Assembly: GCF_900105145.1 (NCBI RefSeq) | Contig: NZ_LT629752.1 | Span: 3,353,501 to 3,417,500 of the forward strand | DNA length: 64,000 nt | Direction: 5' to 3' | Source: Polaribacter sp. KT25b | Lineage (GTDB): Bacteria; Bacteroidota; Bacteroidia; Flavobacteriales; Flavobacteriaceae | In this document: one piece after another, positions 51,926 to 61,756 of the stretch | Layout of the letters: the number at the start of each line of letters is the position of its first letter | Position numbering within the stretch: position 1 is the stretch's first letter | Notes under the pieces: generated by a model | Databases searched by the model: none | What the model was told of the DNA's origin: nothing | The model's input: only the letters and a program-made list of their open reading frames with translations | Position numbers and translations under genes: made by a program

Positions 51926-53332
51926 TTATTTTAAAGTTGATGGGCAAACGGCTGCTGTTCTTTCTATAGTTGTATTTTTAATTGCGTCATAACCACCATC
52001 AACATCAATAACATTATGAAATCCGCGTGCTTTTAAAATAGAAGCAGCAATTACAGACCGATATCCTCCTGCACAATGCACGTAAAAATTACCTTTTTTA
52101 GGGAATTCAGAAATATAATTATTTAAGAAATCTAAAGGTGTATTTTCTGCTATTTTAATATGTTCGCTTGCATATTCCCCTGGTTTTCTAACATCAAAAA
52201 TTAATGGGTTTTCGTCCATTTTTTTTGCTAATGTATCTGCAGTAATAGACGTAATTGTATCTATTTCCTTTCCTGCTTTTTGCCAAGAATCGAAACTTCC
52301 TTCTAAATACCCTAACACATTATCAAAACCAACTCTAGACAAACGTATAATTGTACCTTCTTCCTCACCTTCTGGTGTTACCAACAAAATTGGTTGTCTA
52401 ATATCTTTTATTAAAGCGCCAACCCAAGGTGCAAATGTGCCACCTAAACCTATAAAAATAGAATTTGGTATAAACCCTTTTATAAATTCTGATTGATGAC
52501 GAACGTCTAAAATTAATGCATCTGTTTCATTTGCATGAATTTCAAATGCTTCTACAGAAAACGGTTTTACGCTATTTTCTATAACTTCATCTATATCTTG
52601 ATATCCTTCTTTGTTCAACTTAACATTTAAAGGAAAATATGCTGGCGGTGGCAATAAACCATCTGTAACTTCTTTTATAAATTCCTCTTTTGTCATATCT
52701 GCTCTTAAAGCATAATTGGTTTCTTTTTGATTACCAATTGTACCTACAGTTTCTTTGCTTAGATTTTTACCACAAGCAGAACCCGCTCCATGCGCAGGAT
52801 ATACCATAACATCATCAGCTAAAGTCATTACTTTATTTCGTAAACTATCAAACAAAAAACCCGCTAAATCTTTTTCTGTAATGTCTCCTTTTTGTGCTAA
52901 ATCTGGTCTACCAACATCTCCTAAAAATAAAGTATCACCACTAAAAAGAGCATAATCTTTACCTTTTTCATCTTTTAATAAATAGCATGAACTTTCCATT
53001 GTATGACCTGGTGTGTGTAAAACCGTAATTGAAATATCACCAACTTTAAAAACCTGATTATCTTTAGCAATAATTGCATCAAAATTTGTTTTTGCTGTTG
53101 GTCCGTATACAATTTTTGCTCCTGTTTTTTCCGCTAAAGTTACATGACCACTTACAAAATCTGCATGAAAATGGGTTTCGAAAATATATTTAATTTTTGC
53201 ATTATTTTTTGCTGCGCTATCTATATAATCTTGTACTTCTCTTAACGGATCTATAATTGCAACTTCACCTTTACTTTCTATATAATAAGCACCTTGTGCT
53301 AAACAACCTGTGTAAATTTGTTCTATTATCAT
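51926..53332 (-). CDS. MBL-fold / double-rhodanese protein (persulfide dioxygenase-like)
   Basis: A 468-residue cytoplasmic protein. The N-terminal metallo-beta-lactamase fold has ETHFHADFVSGHVTLAEKTG, VLHTPGHTMESSCYLL and FSGDTLFLGDVGRPDL, the mononuclear-iron pattern of ETHE1-type persulfide dioxygenases. Two rhodanese domains follow. The first (about 260-350) has VTPEGEEEGT where the active Cys loop should be, so it is likely inactive; the second (about 370-465) keeps VHCAGGYRSVIAAS. Such fusions oxidise glutathione or other persulfides. The SulP transporter lies upstream and the rhodanese lipoprotein and HMA genes downstream. Confidence 0.9.
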   Translation of the reverse strand: MIIEQIYTGCLAQGAYYIESKGEVAIIDPLREVQDYIDSAAKNNAKIKYIFETHFHADFVSGHVTLAEKTGAKIVYGPTAKTNFDAIIAKDNQVFKVGDISITVLHTPGHTMESSCYLLKDEKGKDYALFSGDTLFLGDVGRPDLAQKGDITEKDLAGFLFDSLRNKVMTLADDVMVYPAHGAGSACGKNLSKETVGTIGNQKETNYALRADMTKEEFIKEVTDGLLPPPAYFPLNVKLNKEGYQDIDEVIENSVKPFSVEAFEIHANETDALILDVRHQSEFIKGFIPNSIFIGLGGTFAPWVGALIKDIRQPILLVTPEGEEEGTIIRLSRVGFDNVLGYLEGSFDSWQKAGKEIDTITSITADTLAKKMDENPLIFDVRKPGEYASEHIKIAENTPLDFLNNYISEFPKKGNFYVHCAGGYRSVIAASILKARGFHNVIDVDGGYDAIKNTTIERTAAVCPSTLK

Positions 53333-53417
53333 AATCTTTATTCTTAAGATTTTAAATTATTAAATTACTTTAAAAGCAATCTATTCTAAATGATCTATGT
53401 CAGCTTTTTAATTAGTT

Positions 53418-55145
53418 TTATTTATATGCTTGATGTATATATTTTGCATATTTTTCTTGATGTTGTCTGTCTCCTGTTTTATAAAATTTTACAGCTTCAT
53501 TTGCGCGCATAAAAAAATGATTGATACCTATAATTTGTAATACTCCACTTCTAAACAAATCATCTCTAACAGGTCCTTTAACACCTGCAAAATAAAACAT
53601 TATTCCTTTTTTCTGATAAAATTTTATTCGTTCTTTTAACATTTCTACACCTGTACTATCAACTCTATTAATGCTTTCTGCATCAATAACAATCAATTTT
53701 AAAGCCTTTCCTTTTTTGGCTGCCATTTTGTCTAAATTATCTCTAAAATAATTAGAATTCGCATAAAATATCTGTGCATCAAACCTAAAAATTAAAATAT
53801 CATCATCAATAATTACTTCTTCAAAACGATTTTTATTTCTGTAAAAATTAGAACCTGGCACTTTTCCTAATTCAGTAACATAAGGTCTAGAAGTTCTATA
53901 AATTAAAACTATTAGAGATAAACCAACACCTACCATTATTCCGTATTCAATTCCTAATAATAAAGTTGCTAAAAAAGTTGATAACATCAACCAGAAATCT
54001 AAATTATTAGCTCTCCATAAAAAGGCCGCTTCTTTAAAATTTATCAATCCAAAAACTGCAACAATTATAATTGCAGCTAAAACTGTTTTAGGTAAATGAT
54101 AAAATAAAGGTGTTAAAAATAAAAGTGTAATTACAACCATAATTACAGAAATTAATGCAGCCATTCCTGTTTTTGCACCACTTTCTTGATTAATTGCCGA
54201 ACGAGAAAAACTTGATGCCACAGGATAAGCTTTAAAAAAAGAACCTACCATATTACTTAACCCTAACGCTATTAATTCTTGATTGGCTCTAATTCTGTAT
54301 TCATCTTGTTTTGCTTCTAAAGATTTACCTATAGAAATCGTTTCTAAATAACCAACCATAACCAATGTAAATGCTATTGGTAACAACTCTTTAATTTGAT
54401 CTAAATCGAATTCTGGAATACCAAAACCTGGTAATCCAGAAGGAATATCTTTTACAATAGAAACATCATTAAAACTTTTTCCAAAATATTTCATAATTAT
54501 AATTCCAAGAACTACAACAATTAGTGCATTAGGAAGTTTTTTATTAATCTTTCTAAAGATTAGAATTATTGCTACAGAAATGATTCCGATAATTGTTGTA
54601 TGCTTATTAAAAGTGGCTATTTTTAACCAAACATCTTCTAAAATATATTGAATTTGATCACTTTGGATAAAATCAGCTCCTAATAAATTTCTAAATTGAT
54701 TAAAGCCAATTATTAAAGCCACTGCTGATGTAAAACCTGTTATTACAGGTTTTGATAAAAAGTTTACAATAAATCCTAAACTAAAAACTCCTAATAAAAA
54801 TTGAATAGCACCAACCATTAACGCTAATAAAATGGCAATAGAAATATAACTTTCAGATCCTGCTAAAGCCAAAGTAGAAACACCAGTTGCAACTATTAAA
54901 GAATCCATTGCTACAGGACCAATTGCCACTTGTCTTGATGAACCAAAAATGGCATACATTACTTGCGGAACTAAAGCACAATACAAACCATAAATTGGTG
55001 GCAACCCTGCAATTAGTGCATAAGCAATTCCTTGTGGAATTAAAATAATACCAACAGTCAAACCTGCAACTAAATCTCCTTTAAATAAAGATCTATTGTA
55101 GTTAGGTAACCAGTCTAAAATTGGTATTATTTTTTTTATGTTCAT
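53418..55145 (-). CDS. SulP family anion transporter with STAS domain
   Basis: A 575-residue transporter. The membrane part has LVAGLTVGIILIPQGIAYAL, GSSRQVAIGPVAMDSLIVAT and further helices up to about residue 430, then a cytoplasmic STAS domain (ALKLIVIDAESINRVDSTGV). The SulP family carries sulfate, bicarbonate or other anions. The persulfide dioxygenase-like and rhodanese genes just downstream suggest that sulfite or sulfate is handled here. Confidence 0.92.
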   Translation of the reverse strand: MNIKKIIPILDWLPNYNRSLFKGDLVAGLTVGIILIPQGIAYALIAGLPPIYGLYCALVPQVMYAIFGSSRQVAIGPVAMDSLIVATGVSTLALAGSESYISIAILLALMVGAIQFLLGVFSLGFIVNFLSKPVITGFTSAVALIIGFNQFRNLLGADFIQSDQIQYILEDVWLKIATFNKHTTIIGIISVAIILIFRKINKKLPNALIVVVLGIIIMKYFGKSFNDVSIVKDIPSGLPGFGIPEFDLDQIKELLPIAFTLVMVGYLETISIGKSLEAKQDEYRIRANQELIALGLSNMVGSFFKAYPVASSFSRSAINQESGAKTGMAALISVIMVVITLLFLTPLFYHLPKTVLAAIIIVAVFGLINFKEAAFLWRANNLDFWLMLSTFLATLLLGIEYGIMVGVGLSLIVLIYRTSRPYVTELGKVPGSNFYRNKNRFEEVIIDDDILIFRFDAQIFYANSNYFRDNLDKMAAKKGKALKLIVIDAESINRVDSTGVEMLKERIKFYQKKGIMFYFAGVKGPVRDDLFRSGVLQIIGINHFFMRANEAVKFYKTGDRQHQEKYAKYIHQAYK

Positions 55146-55191
55146 TTTCTTAAACTTTGCTACTTTTTTTACTTTAAAACTTTGAACTCTA

Positions 55192-56214
55192 TTAAAATAA
55201 CTCTCCCTGATTTCTACCTTTAACTCTTCCTAGGTGTTTATAAGCTAAATCAGTTACCTCTCTACCTCTTGGAGTTCTCATAATAAATCCTTGCTGAATC
55301 AAAAATGGTTCGTAAACTTCTTCAATAGTTTCGGTATTTTCAGAAACCGCAGTTGCAATTGTACTTAGACCAACTGGCCCTCCTTTGAATTTATCTATAA
55401 TAGTTTCTAAGATTTTATTATCCATTTCATCCAAACCATGAGCATCAACATTTAAGGCTTTTAGAGCATATTTTGCTATTTGTATAGTTATAGTTCCGTC
55501 TCCTTTTATTTGTGCAAAATCTCTAACTCTTCTTAATAATGCATTTGCTATTCTTGGTGTTCCTCTACTTCTACCAGCTATTTCTATGGCGGCTTCCATA
55601 GAAATAGGAACTCCCAAAATATGAGAACTTCTTTGAATAATTGTTGTTAGTAATTCTGTTGAATAGTATTGTAATCTACTACTAATACCAAAACGTGCTC
55701 TCATTGGCGCTGTTAACAATCCAGATCGAGTTGTTGCTCCTATTAAAGTAAAAGGTTCTAAATTGATTTGAACTGTTCTGGCATTTGGACCAGATTCAAT
55801 CATAATATCAATTTTATAATCTTCCATTGCTGAATATAAATACTCTTCTACAATAGGACTTAATCTGTGAATTTCATCAATAAACAAAACATCTCGTTCA
55901 TCAAGATTTGTTAACAAACCTGCTAAATCTCCAGGTTTATCTAAAACGGGTCCAGAAGTAACTTTTATACCAACTTGTAATTCATTTGCTAAAATATGAG
56001 CTAAAGTTGTTTTCCCTAATCCTGGAGGCCCATGAAATAAGGTATGATCTAAAGCTTCTCCTCTCTGATTGGCTGCTTCAACAAATATTTTGAGATTGTC
56101 TAATGCTTGGTCTTGCCCAGTAAAATCATCAAAAGTAAGTGGACGCAATTTTTTTTCTACATCTAAATCTTCATTTGATAGATTGCTATTATCAGGATTT
56201 AAGTTTTCGTTCAT
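55192..56214 (-). CDS. ruvB: Holliday junction branch-migration helicase RuvB
   Basis: RuvB drives branch migration with RuvA in recombinational repair. The 340-residue AAA protein has [20 protein letters not shown], Walker [21 protein letters not shown], Walker [13 protein letters not shown], sensor [20 protein letters not shown] and the C-terminal winged helix ([20 protein letters not shown]). All match RuvB. It is a single gene between the SulP transporter and the oxidase operon. Confidence 0.97.
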   Translation of the reverse strand: MNENLNPDNSNLSNEDLDVEKKLRPLTFDDFTGQDQALDNLKIFVEAANQRGEALDHTLFHGPPGLGKTTLAHILANELQVGIKVTSGPVLDKPGDLAGLLTNLDERDVLFIDEIHRLSPIVEEYLYSAMEDYKIDIMIESGPNARTVQINLEPFTLIGATTRSGLLTAPMRARFGISSRLQYYSTELLTTIIQRSSHILGVPISMEAAIEIAGRSRGTPRIANALLRRVRDFAQIKGDGTITIQIAKYALKALNVDAHGLDEMDNKILETIIDKFKGGPVGLSTIATAVSENTETIEEVYEPFLIQQGFIMRTPRGREVTDLAYKHLGRVKGRNQGELF

Positions 56215-56270
56215 AACTACAAAGATAAGAGATTTTAAAACAGGTTAAATGTACCTTTTGTTACAAAACA

Positions 56271-56303
56271 AAAAAACCTTTCCAGATATAGGAAAGGTTT
56301 TTT
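56271..56303 (-). terminator. Terminator of the act-cta operon
   Basis: AAAAAACCTTTCC and GGAAAGGTTTTTT form a perfect stem with a seven-base loop, directly after the ctaD stop on the minus strand. Confidence 0.88.
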
Positions 56304-56321
56304 TATAAATTTTATATTTTA

Positions 56322-58103
56322 CTAAGATGGTTCTTCACCATCTAATAAAGGTGTTGTTTGTAGTACAAAATCTTGACCGTGTAAATAATCACTATCATCA
56401 TCATTTGCATCTACTCTTTTACTATAATCATAAGCCCATCTATGAACTTCTGGTAATTTTCCTGGCCAGTTTCCATGAACATGCTCTACAGGAGTTGTCC
56501 ACTCTAACGTATTAGAATTCCAAGGATTCTGTGTTGCTTTTTGCCCTCTATAAATAGATATAAAGAAGTTTGCAATAAATATAATTTGTGCTAATCCACC
56601 AACTAAAGCAAAAATTGTAATTACTTTATTGATATCAGCTAAATCATCAAACAATGGAAAAGCTGTATTTGAATAATATCTTCTTGGTAAACCAGCTAAA
56701 CCTATAAAGTGCATTGGCCAAAAAACACCATAAGCACAAATAATACTTAGCCAAAAATGCCAATAACCCATAGTTTTATTCATCATTCTACCATACATTT
56801 TTGGAAACCAATGATATACACCAGCAAACATTCCAAAAATTGCAGATACACCCATTACTAAGTGAAAGTGTGCAACTACAAAATAAGTATCATGAATTGC
56901 AATATCTAATGCAGAATCTCCTAAAACTAATCCTGTTAATCCACCTGTTACAAATGTTGAAACTAATCCGATAGAAAATAACATTGCAGGGTTTAATTGT
57001 AAATTACCTTTCCATAAAGTGGTAATATAATTAAATGCTTTTACTGCAGATGGAATTGCTATTAATAATGTTGTAAATGTAAATACAGATCCTAAGAAAG
57101 GATTCATACCAGAAACAAACATGTGGTGACCCCAAACAATTGTAGATAAAAATGCAATTGCCATTATAGACATTACCATTGCTCTATATCCAAAAATTGG
57201 TTTTCTAGAATTAGTAGATATAATTTCTGATGTAATACCTAATGCTGGTAATAACACAATATAAACTTCAGGGTGACCTAAGAACCAAAATAAGTGTTCA
57301 TAAAGTACGGGCGAACCTCCTTGATAGTGTAGAACTTCTCCAGATATAAAGATATCTGATAAATAAAATGATGTTCCAAAACTTCTATCAAAAACTAATA
57401 ATAATGCAGCTGATAATAAAACTGGAAATGAAACCACACCAATAATAGCTGTAATAAAAAAAGCCCATATAGTTAAAGGCAATCTTGTCATTTTCATTCC
57501 TTTTGTTCTTAAATTAAAAACTGTAACGATATAATTTAAAGAACCAATTAAAGAAGAAGCAATAAATATAGCCATAGAAACTAACCAAAGTGTCATACCT
57601 GTTCCAGAACCTGGAATTGCTTGTGGTAATGCACTTAAAGGTGGGTAAACCGTCCATCCCGCAGACGCTGGTCCAGCTTCAACAAATAATGAAATAACCA
57701 TGATTATACTTGATAAAAAGAATAACCAATATGAAACCATATTTAAAAAACCAGAAGCCATGTCTCTAGCACCAATCTGCAAAGGAATTAATAAGTTTGA
57801 AAATGTTCCACTTAAACCAGCAGTTAGTACAAAGAAAACCATAATAGTACCATGAATAGTTACTATCGCCAAATAAATATCTGGGTTCATCACCCCGTCT
57901 GTTTGGTGAGGTCCTAAAAAAGCTTCAATAATTGAAAAAGATTTTTCTGGCCATGCAATTTGTAAACGGAATAACATAGACATAAATACACCAATGATAC
58001 CCATAAACATTCCTGTTACAAGGAATTGCTTAGAAATCATTTTGTGATCTTGACTAAAAATATATTTTGTTACAAATGTTTCTTTATGATGATGTTCTGA
58101 CAT
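56322..58103 (-). CDS. ctaD: Cytochrome c oxidase subunit I
   Basis: The catalytic subunit of a caa3/aa3-type heme-copper oxidase, 593 residues with about twelve helices. Seen ligands and channel motifs are ATVTIHGTIMVFF-like IVTIHGTIMVFFVLT (low-spin heme His), LFWFLGHPEVYIVLLPALGI with the Cu-B His and nearby Tyr, WGHHMFVSGMNPF with two more Cu-B His, and VVAHFHLVMGVSAIF with the heme a3 and heme a His. It is the last gene of the operon and lies 33 bases after ctaC. Confidence 0.97.
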   Translation of the reverse strand: MSEHHHKETFVTKYIFSQDHKMISKQFLVTGMFMGIIGVFMSMLFRLQIAWPEKSFSIIEAFLGPHQTDGVMNPDIYLAIVTIHGTIMVFFVLTAGLSGTFSNLLIPLQIGARDMASGFLNMVSYWLFFLSSIIMVISLFVEAGPASAGWTVYPPLSALPQAIPGSGTGMTLWLVSMAIFIASSLIGSLNYIVTVFNLRTKGMKMTRLPLTIWAFFITAIIGVVSFPVLLSAALLLVFDRSFGTSFYLSDIFISGEVLHYQGGSPVLYEHLFWFLGHPEVYIVLLPALGITSEIISTNSRKPIFGYRAMVMSIMAIAFLSTIVWGHHMFVSGMNPFLGSVFTFTTLLIAIPSAVKAFNYITTLWKGNLQLNPAMLFSIGLVSTFVTGGLTGLVLGDSALDIAIHDTYFVVAHFHLVMGVSAIFGMFAGVYHWFPKMYGRMMNKTMGYWHFWLSIICAYGVFWPMHFIGLAGLPRRYYSNTAFPLFDDLADINKVITIFALVGGLAQIIFIANFFISIYRGQKATQNPWNSNTLEWTTPVEHVHGNWPGKLPEVHRWAYDYSKRVDANDDDSDYLHGQDFVLQTTPLLDGEEPS

Positions 58104-58136
58104 AATATTATTTGTATTGTATCTTTTAAATTATAA

Positions 58137-59144
58137 TTATTGAATAACTGTTGCTAAAGTTGGTTGTTCTGCAATCCACTTATCATATTCATCTTGCTCT
58201 ACAACAGTAATTTTCATTTGCATACTATAATGAGAAGCACCACAAATTTTATTACATAATAGCAAATAATCAAACTCATAAGGATCTTCTCCTTTAGCTT
58301 TTCTAATTTTATTAATGTTTGCAGTTTTTTCAACTACTTCAGACTGTTGTCTCATTTCTTCTGTAGTAAATTTAGGTGTGAAACCAAATTGGGTAACCAT
58401 ACCAGGTACACAGTTCATTTGAGCTCTAAAATGAGGCATATAAGCTGAGTGTAATACATCTTGAGAACGGAATTTAAAATGGACCTTTCTTCCTTTTGGT
58501 AAATATAATTCTGTAACTTGTTTATCGTCTAAAGAATTTTTATCAGACATATCAACCCCCATTGTATTTAGGCCTTTAATATAATTAACATTACCTAATC
58601 CTAAAGCATTGTCTTCACCAGCATAACGAGCATCCCATCTAAACTGTTGTGAATAAACTTCAATTACTACCGGATCTTCAGCATCTGATAAATCCATAAT
58701 ATTGTTCCATTGCCATAAACCATATCCAATTAAAACAACTAAAACAATTGCTGGGGTAACAGTCCATATTAATTCTAATTGGTGACTATCTGCATAAAAT
58801 TTAGCTTTTCTATCCTTACTTCCTTTATATTTAAAAGTAAAATAAAAAATTAAAAATTGCATTGCAAACTGTACAATTCCAATTAACCAAAATGTAATAT
58901 TAAATAAGTTATCATCATGTTCTCCTTCTATAGAAGCAGATTCAGGTAACATTATTACATTCATAAAGATTAAACAGTAAATCATTATTGCATAGAAAAA
59001 CACCAAAAATAACAATGCATTTCTACCTTGTCTAGTGTTATCTTCATCCGTAGCAAGAACACTTCTAAAATTCATGATTCTAGTAATTTGCCATAAGCTT
59101 ACACCTATTGCAACACCTATAAAAATATAAAATAGAGCTAACAT
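58137..59144 (-). CDS. ctaC: Cytochrome c oxidase subunit II
   Basis: Subunit II takes electrons from a cytochrome c at its Cu-A site. The 335-residue protein has an N-terminal helix, two further helices (NITFWLIGIVQFAMQFLIFY and LIWTVTPAIVLVVLIGYGLW) and a periplasmic cupredoxin domain. The Cu-A ligands lie in CNKICGASHYSMQM and the preceding DVLHSAYMPHFRAQ. The usual CSEIC Glu is Lys in this copy; that residue binds through its backbone, so the site should work. No fused cytochrome c domain is seen. Confidence 0.95.
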   Translation of the reverse strand: MLALFYIFIGVAIGVSLWQITRIMNFRSVLATDEDNTRQGRNALLFLVFFYAIMIYCLIFMNVIMLPESASIEGEHDDNLFNITFWLIGIVQFAMQFLIFYFTFKYKGSKDRKAKFYADSHQLELIWTVTPAIVLVVLIGYGLWQWNNIMDLSDAEDPVVIEVYSQQFRWDARYAGEDNALGLGNVNYIKGLNTMGVDMSDKNSLDDKQVTELYLPKGRKVHFKFRSQDVLHSAYMPHFRAQMNCVPGMVTQFGFTPKFTTEEMRQQSEVVEKTANINKIRKAKGEDPYEFDYLLLCNKICGASHYSMQMKITVVEQDEYDKWIAEQPTLATVIQ

Positions 59145-59181
59145 ATTTATCTTTTCTTAATTTATTTAATTCCTTTATTTA

Positions 59182-60642
59182 TTAATGATGATCTGCAGAA
59201 CCCTCTCCTCTGTGTTCTATATTGTAATAGTGAAAATGCTTACTTTCTTCTAAGAAAGGATTCCCTTTTGGTATTGGATTAGCTTTTGCAAAGGCGCTGA
59301 ATACAGTGTAAATGAAAACACCTAAGAAAAACAATAGCGCACTAAATTCTGGAATACCAAAAGACCATTGTGCACCAACTGTTGCAGGCATAATCATAAC
59401 AAAAACATCAACATAATGTCCAGCTAAAATTACAACACCTCCAATAACGACAAACCATGGAATACTCTTAAAATCACTATTTAATAATAACAATATTGGG
59501 AATACAAAATTCATACCTAACATTGCTAAGAATGGTAATTTATATTCATTAAATCTTAATGCAAAATATGTAGTTTCTTCAGGAATATCTGCATACCAGA
59601 TTAACATAAATTGAGCAAACCACAAGTAGGTCCAAAATACAGAGAAACCAAACATAAATTTAGCTAAATCATGAATATGACTATCATTAACAGCAGGTAA
59701 AGCTCCTTTTGAACGTAAATAAATTGTTACAAATGCAATTACTGTTAAAGCACTTACTAATAAACTTGCTAAAACATACCATCCAAATAATGTAGAGAAC
59801 CAGTGAGGATCTAACCCCATAATCCAATCCCAAGACATCATAGATTCTGAAATCATAAATAAAAATATGAATCCAACAGAAACATTATAGTTTAATTTAA
59901 ATGTTTTATAACCATCATTTGCAGTATCTTCTTTAATAGAATTTTTACGGATAAACCATCTGTATGTATTCCATATAGCTAAATACAAAACACTTCTAAT
60001 TGCCCATCCAGGCAGATTCATCCACCAAGATTTACCATCAATTATTGCATCATAATTTGGGCTTGTAGGATCAAAAACACCTTCTGCCATCCAAGGAAAC
60101 ATATGGTTTATATGTAAAACTGCAGCTATAATAACTCCAAGCATTACAATCGATGTAGGAACTAAATTAGCAGTAATTGCTTCCATTACTCTAAATAAAA
60201 CAACAGACCAAGCAGATTGAGCAACTCTTTGTGAAGCATAAAAAGCTAAAACTAACAAAGTGATTCCTAAAAAGAAAAATAAAGAAACGTATAATGCAGA
60301 CCAAGGTTTATTCTTTAGTTGATGATAAACATGTTCTGCATGTGCATCATCATGATTATCACCATGAGTATCTGCTACTTCATGATTTTCTTTTGTTACT
60401 TCATGATGCGCTTCATCAGAATGAGAAAAAGCTTCCTCTTTAACATCCATTTGATGAATGTCTTTTTTAACTTCTTCATGAGAAGTTGCATAGCCACCAT
60501 CATGTGAAGCTTGATTTGCAATAATTTCTTTAGCTTCATCTAAAGAACTTGGTACATTCATAAAGCTTAAACCAATACCCAATGCACCAATAATTATTAA
60601 TGCAATTGAGAATGTTTTTAATTTACCGGAGAATTGATACAT
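59182..60642 (-). CDS. actF: Alternative complex III subunit ActF, with His-rich insert
   Basis: A 486-residue membrane protein with about ten helices, related to NrfD/ActC and part of the quinol:cytochrome c oxidoreductase (ACIII). Helix 1 (FSIALIIIGALGIGLSFM) is followed by a hydrophilic stretch at about 35-115 with 12 His between residues 47 and 107 and many Asp/Glu, then SALYVSLFFFLGITLLVLAF and the rest of the helices. The insert looks able to bind metals. The C-terminus also ends in Asp-His-His. It lies between actE and ctaC in the operon. Confidence 0.92.
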   Translation of the reverse strand: MYQFSGKLKTFSIALIIIGALGIGLSFMNVPSSLDEAKEIIANQASHDGGYATSHEEVKKDIHQMDVKEEAFSHSDEAHHEVTKENHEVADTHGDNHDDAHAEHVYHQLKNKPWSALYVSLFFFLGITLLVLAFYASQRVAQSAWSVVLFRVMEAITANLVPTSIVMLGVIIAAVLHINHMFPWMAEGVFDPTSPNYDAIIDGKSWWMNLPGWAIRSVLYLAIWNTYRWFIRKNSIKEDTANDGYKTFKLNYNVSVGFIFLFMISESMMSWDWIMGLDPHWFSTLFGWYVLASLLVSALTVIAFVTIYLRSKGALPAVNDSHIHDLAKFMFGFSVFWTYLWFAQFMLIWYADIPEETTYFALRFNEYKLPFLAMLGMNFVFPILLLLNSDFKSIPWFVVIGGVVILAGHYVDVFVMIMPATVGAQWSFGIPEFSALLFFLGVFIYTVFSAFAKANPIPKGNPFLEESKHFHYYNIEHRGEGSADHH

Positions 60643-60668
60643 ATCTTTCGTATTCTATCTTTTTGTAA

Positions 60669-61217
60669 TTATTGAATTAAATCAGTACGTAGTTTTTCAA
60701 CATAGTGTACAATTTGCCAACGTTCTTTATAAGTTAATTGAGATGCGTGAGACCCCATTAAGTTTTTACCATGCATAATTACATGATAAATACTACCTGC
60801 ATTAATATCTCTATCTTTATAGTTAGGAATCCCAGCAAACTTGTCTGCTTGAGATAAATAACCATTTCCATCTCCTTTACTTCCATGACAAGATATACAG
60901 TATATTGTATACATTGCTTTTCCGTTTTCTAAATTTTCTTCAGAAGCCTCATAAGGATTCCTTAATTCATTCTTTGCTTTCTCATATCCTTCATTAGTAT
61001 TTGGGATATCATAAGCAGGATGACCACCTCTAGGGATAGTACCAGCAACTGGTTCTAGATTTACAGGTTCACCTTTTATACCATCAACACCATTGGGATC
61101 ATAGGGAACAGATACATACATATCTGGCATATATTGTACTTGAGGTGTACGTTTATCGTTACAAGAAACAATACTTGTAAGAGTAACTAAAGCGATAATT
61201 AATTTTAATTTCTTCAT
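60669..61217 (-). CDS. actE: Alternative complex III subunit ActE, mono-heme cytochrome c lipoprotein
   Basis: A 182-residue lipoprotein (TLTSIVSCND, Cys19). One heme c motif, C107-IS-C110-H111, is followed by a Met-bearing segment (HVIMHGKNLMGSHASQLTYK), which gives a class I cytochrome c domain. In ACIII it takes electrons from ActB/ActA hemes and hands them to the oxidase. A Pro-rich stretch (about 55-75) links it to the lipid anchor. Confidence 0.94.
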   Translation of the reverse strand: MKKLKLIIALVTLTSIVSCNDKRTPQVQYMPDMYVSVPYDPNGVDGIKGEPVNLEPVAGTIPRGGHPAYDIPNTNEGYEKAKNELRNPYEASEENLENGKAMYTIYCISCHGSKGDGNGYLSQADKFAGIPNYKDRDINAGSIYHVIMHGKNLMGSHASQLTYKERWQIVHYVEKLRTDLIQ

Positions 61218-61226
61218 TATTATTGA

Positions 61227-61754
61227 TTAGTGCTTGTCTACTACATTAATTTCTACAGCGCCTGTTTTAGATAACAAAGCTTTTAACTCATCTACATTAT
61301 TATGAACAGGAATTTCCATTAAAAAATGATCATCCGTAGTTCTTGGATCTGGATTTTCTGCTTCTTTAAATGGCCAAATTCTACTTCTCATATAAAAAGT
61401 AATTACCATTAAATGCGCTGCAAAAAACACCGTCAATTCAAACATAATTGGTACAAATGCTGGCATATTATCAAACCAAGAAAAACTAGGTTTACCTCCA
61501 ATATCTTGAGGCCAATCCTGTATCATCATGTAATTAGTCATCCATATAGCAAATGATAAACCTGTAATTCCATAAAAGAATGCAGTAATTGCTAACCTAG
61601 TTGGAGCTAATCCCATTGCTTTGTCTAAACCATGAACTGGAAAAGGGCAAAATACTTCTTCAATATGATGACCATCTGCTTTTACAGTTTTAACTGCATC
61701 TAACACAACTTCGTCATCATTATAAAACGCGTGAATAACTTTTGATGATTCCAT
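61227..61754 (-). CDS. actD: Alternative complex III subunit ActD (DUF3341)
   Basis: A 175-residue protein with a cytoplasmic N-terminal part (VIHAFYNDDEVVLDAVKTVK, HIEEVFCPFPVHGLDKAMGL) and two transmembrane helices (LAITAFFYGITGLSFAIWM and IMFELTVFFAAHLMVITFYM). This is the DUF3341 pattern of ActD. It lies nine bases before actE and two after actC. Confidence 0.94.
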   Translation of the reverse strand: MESSKVIHAFYNDDEVVLDAVKTVKADGHHIEEVFCPFPVHGLDKAMGLAPTRLAITAFFYGITGLSFAIWMTNYMMIQDWPQDIGGKPSFSWFDNMPAFVPIMFELTVFFAAHLMVITFYMRSRIWPFKEAENPDPRTTDDHFLMEIPVHNNVDELKALLSKTGAVEINVVDKH

Positions 61755-61756
61755 AA

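Noticed and set aside
58200..58260. Loss of the Cu-A site in subunit II because CSEIC reads CNKIC
   Set aside because: The changed residue contributes a backbone carbonyl; both Cys, the His and the Met are present, so the site should be intact.
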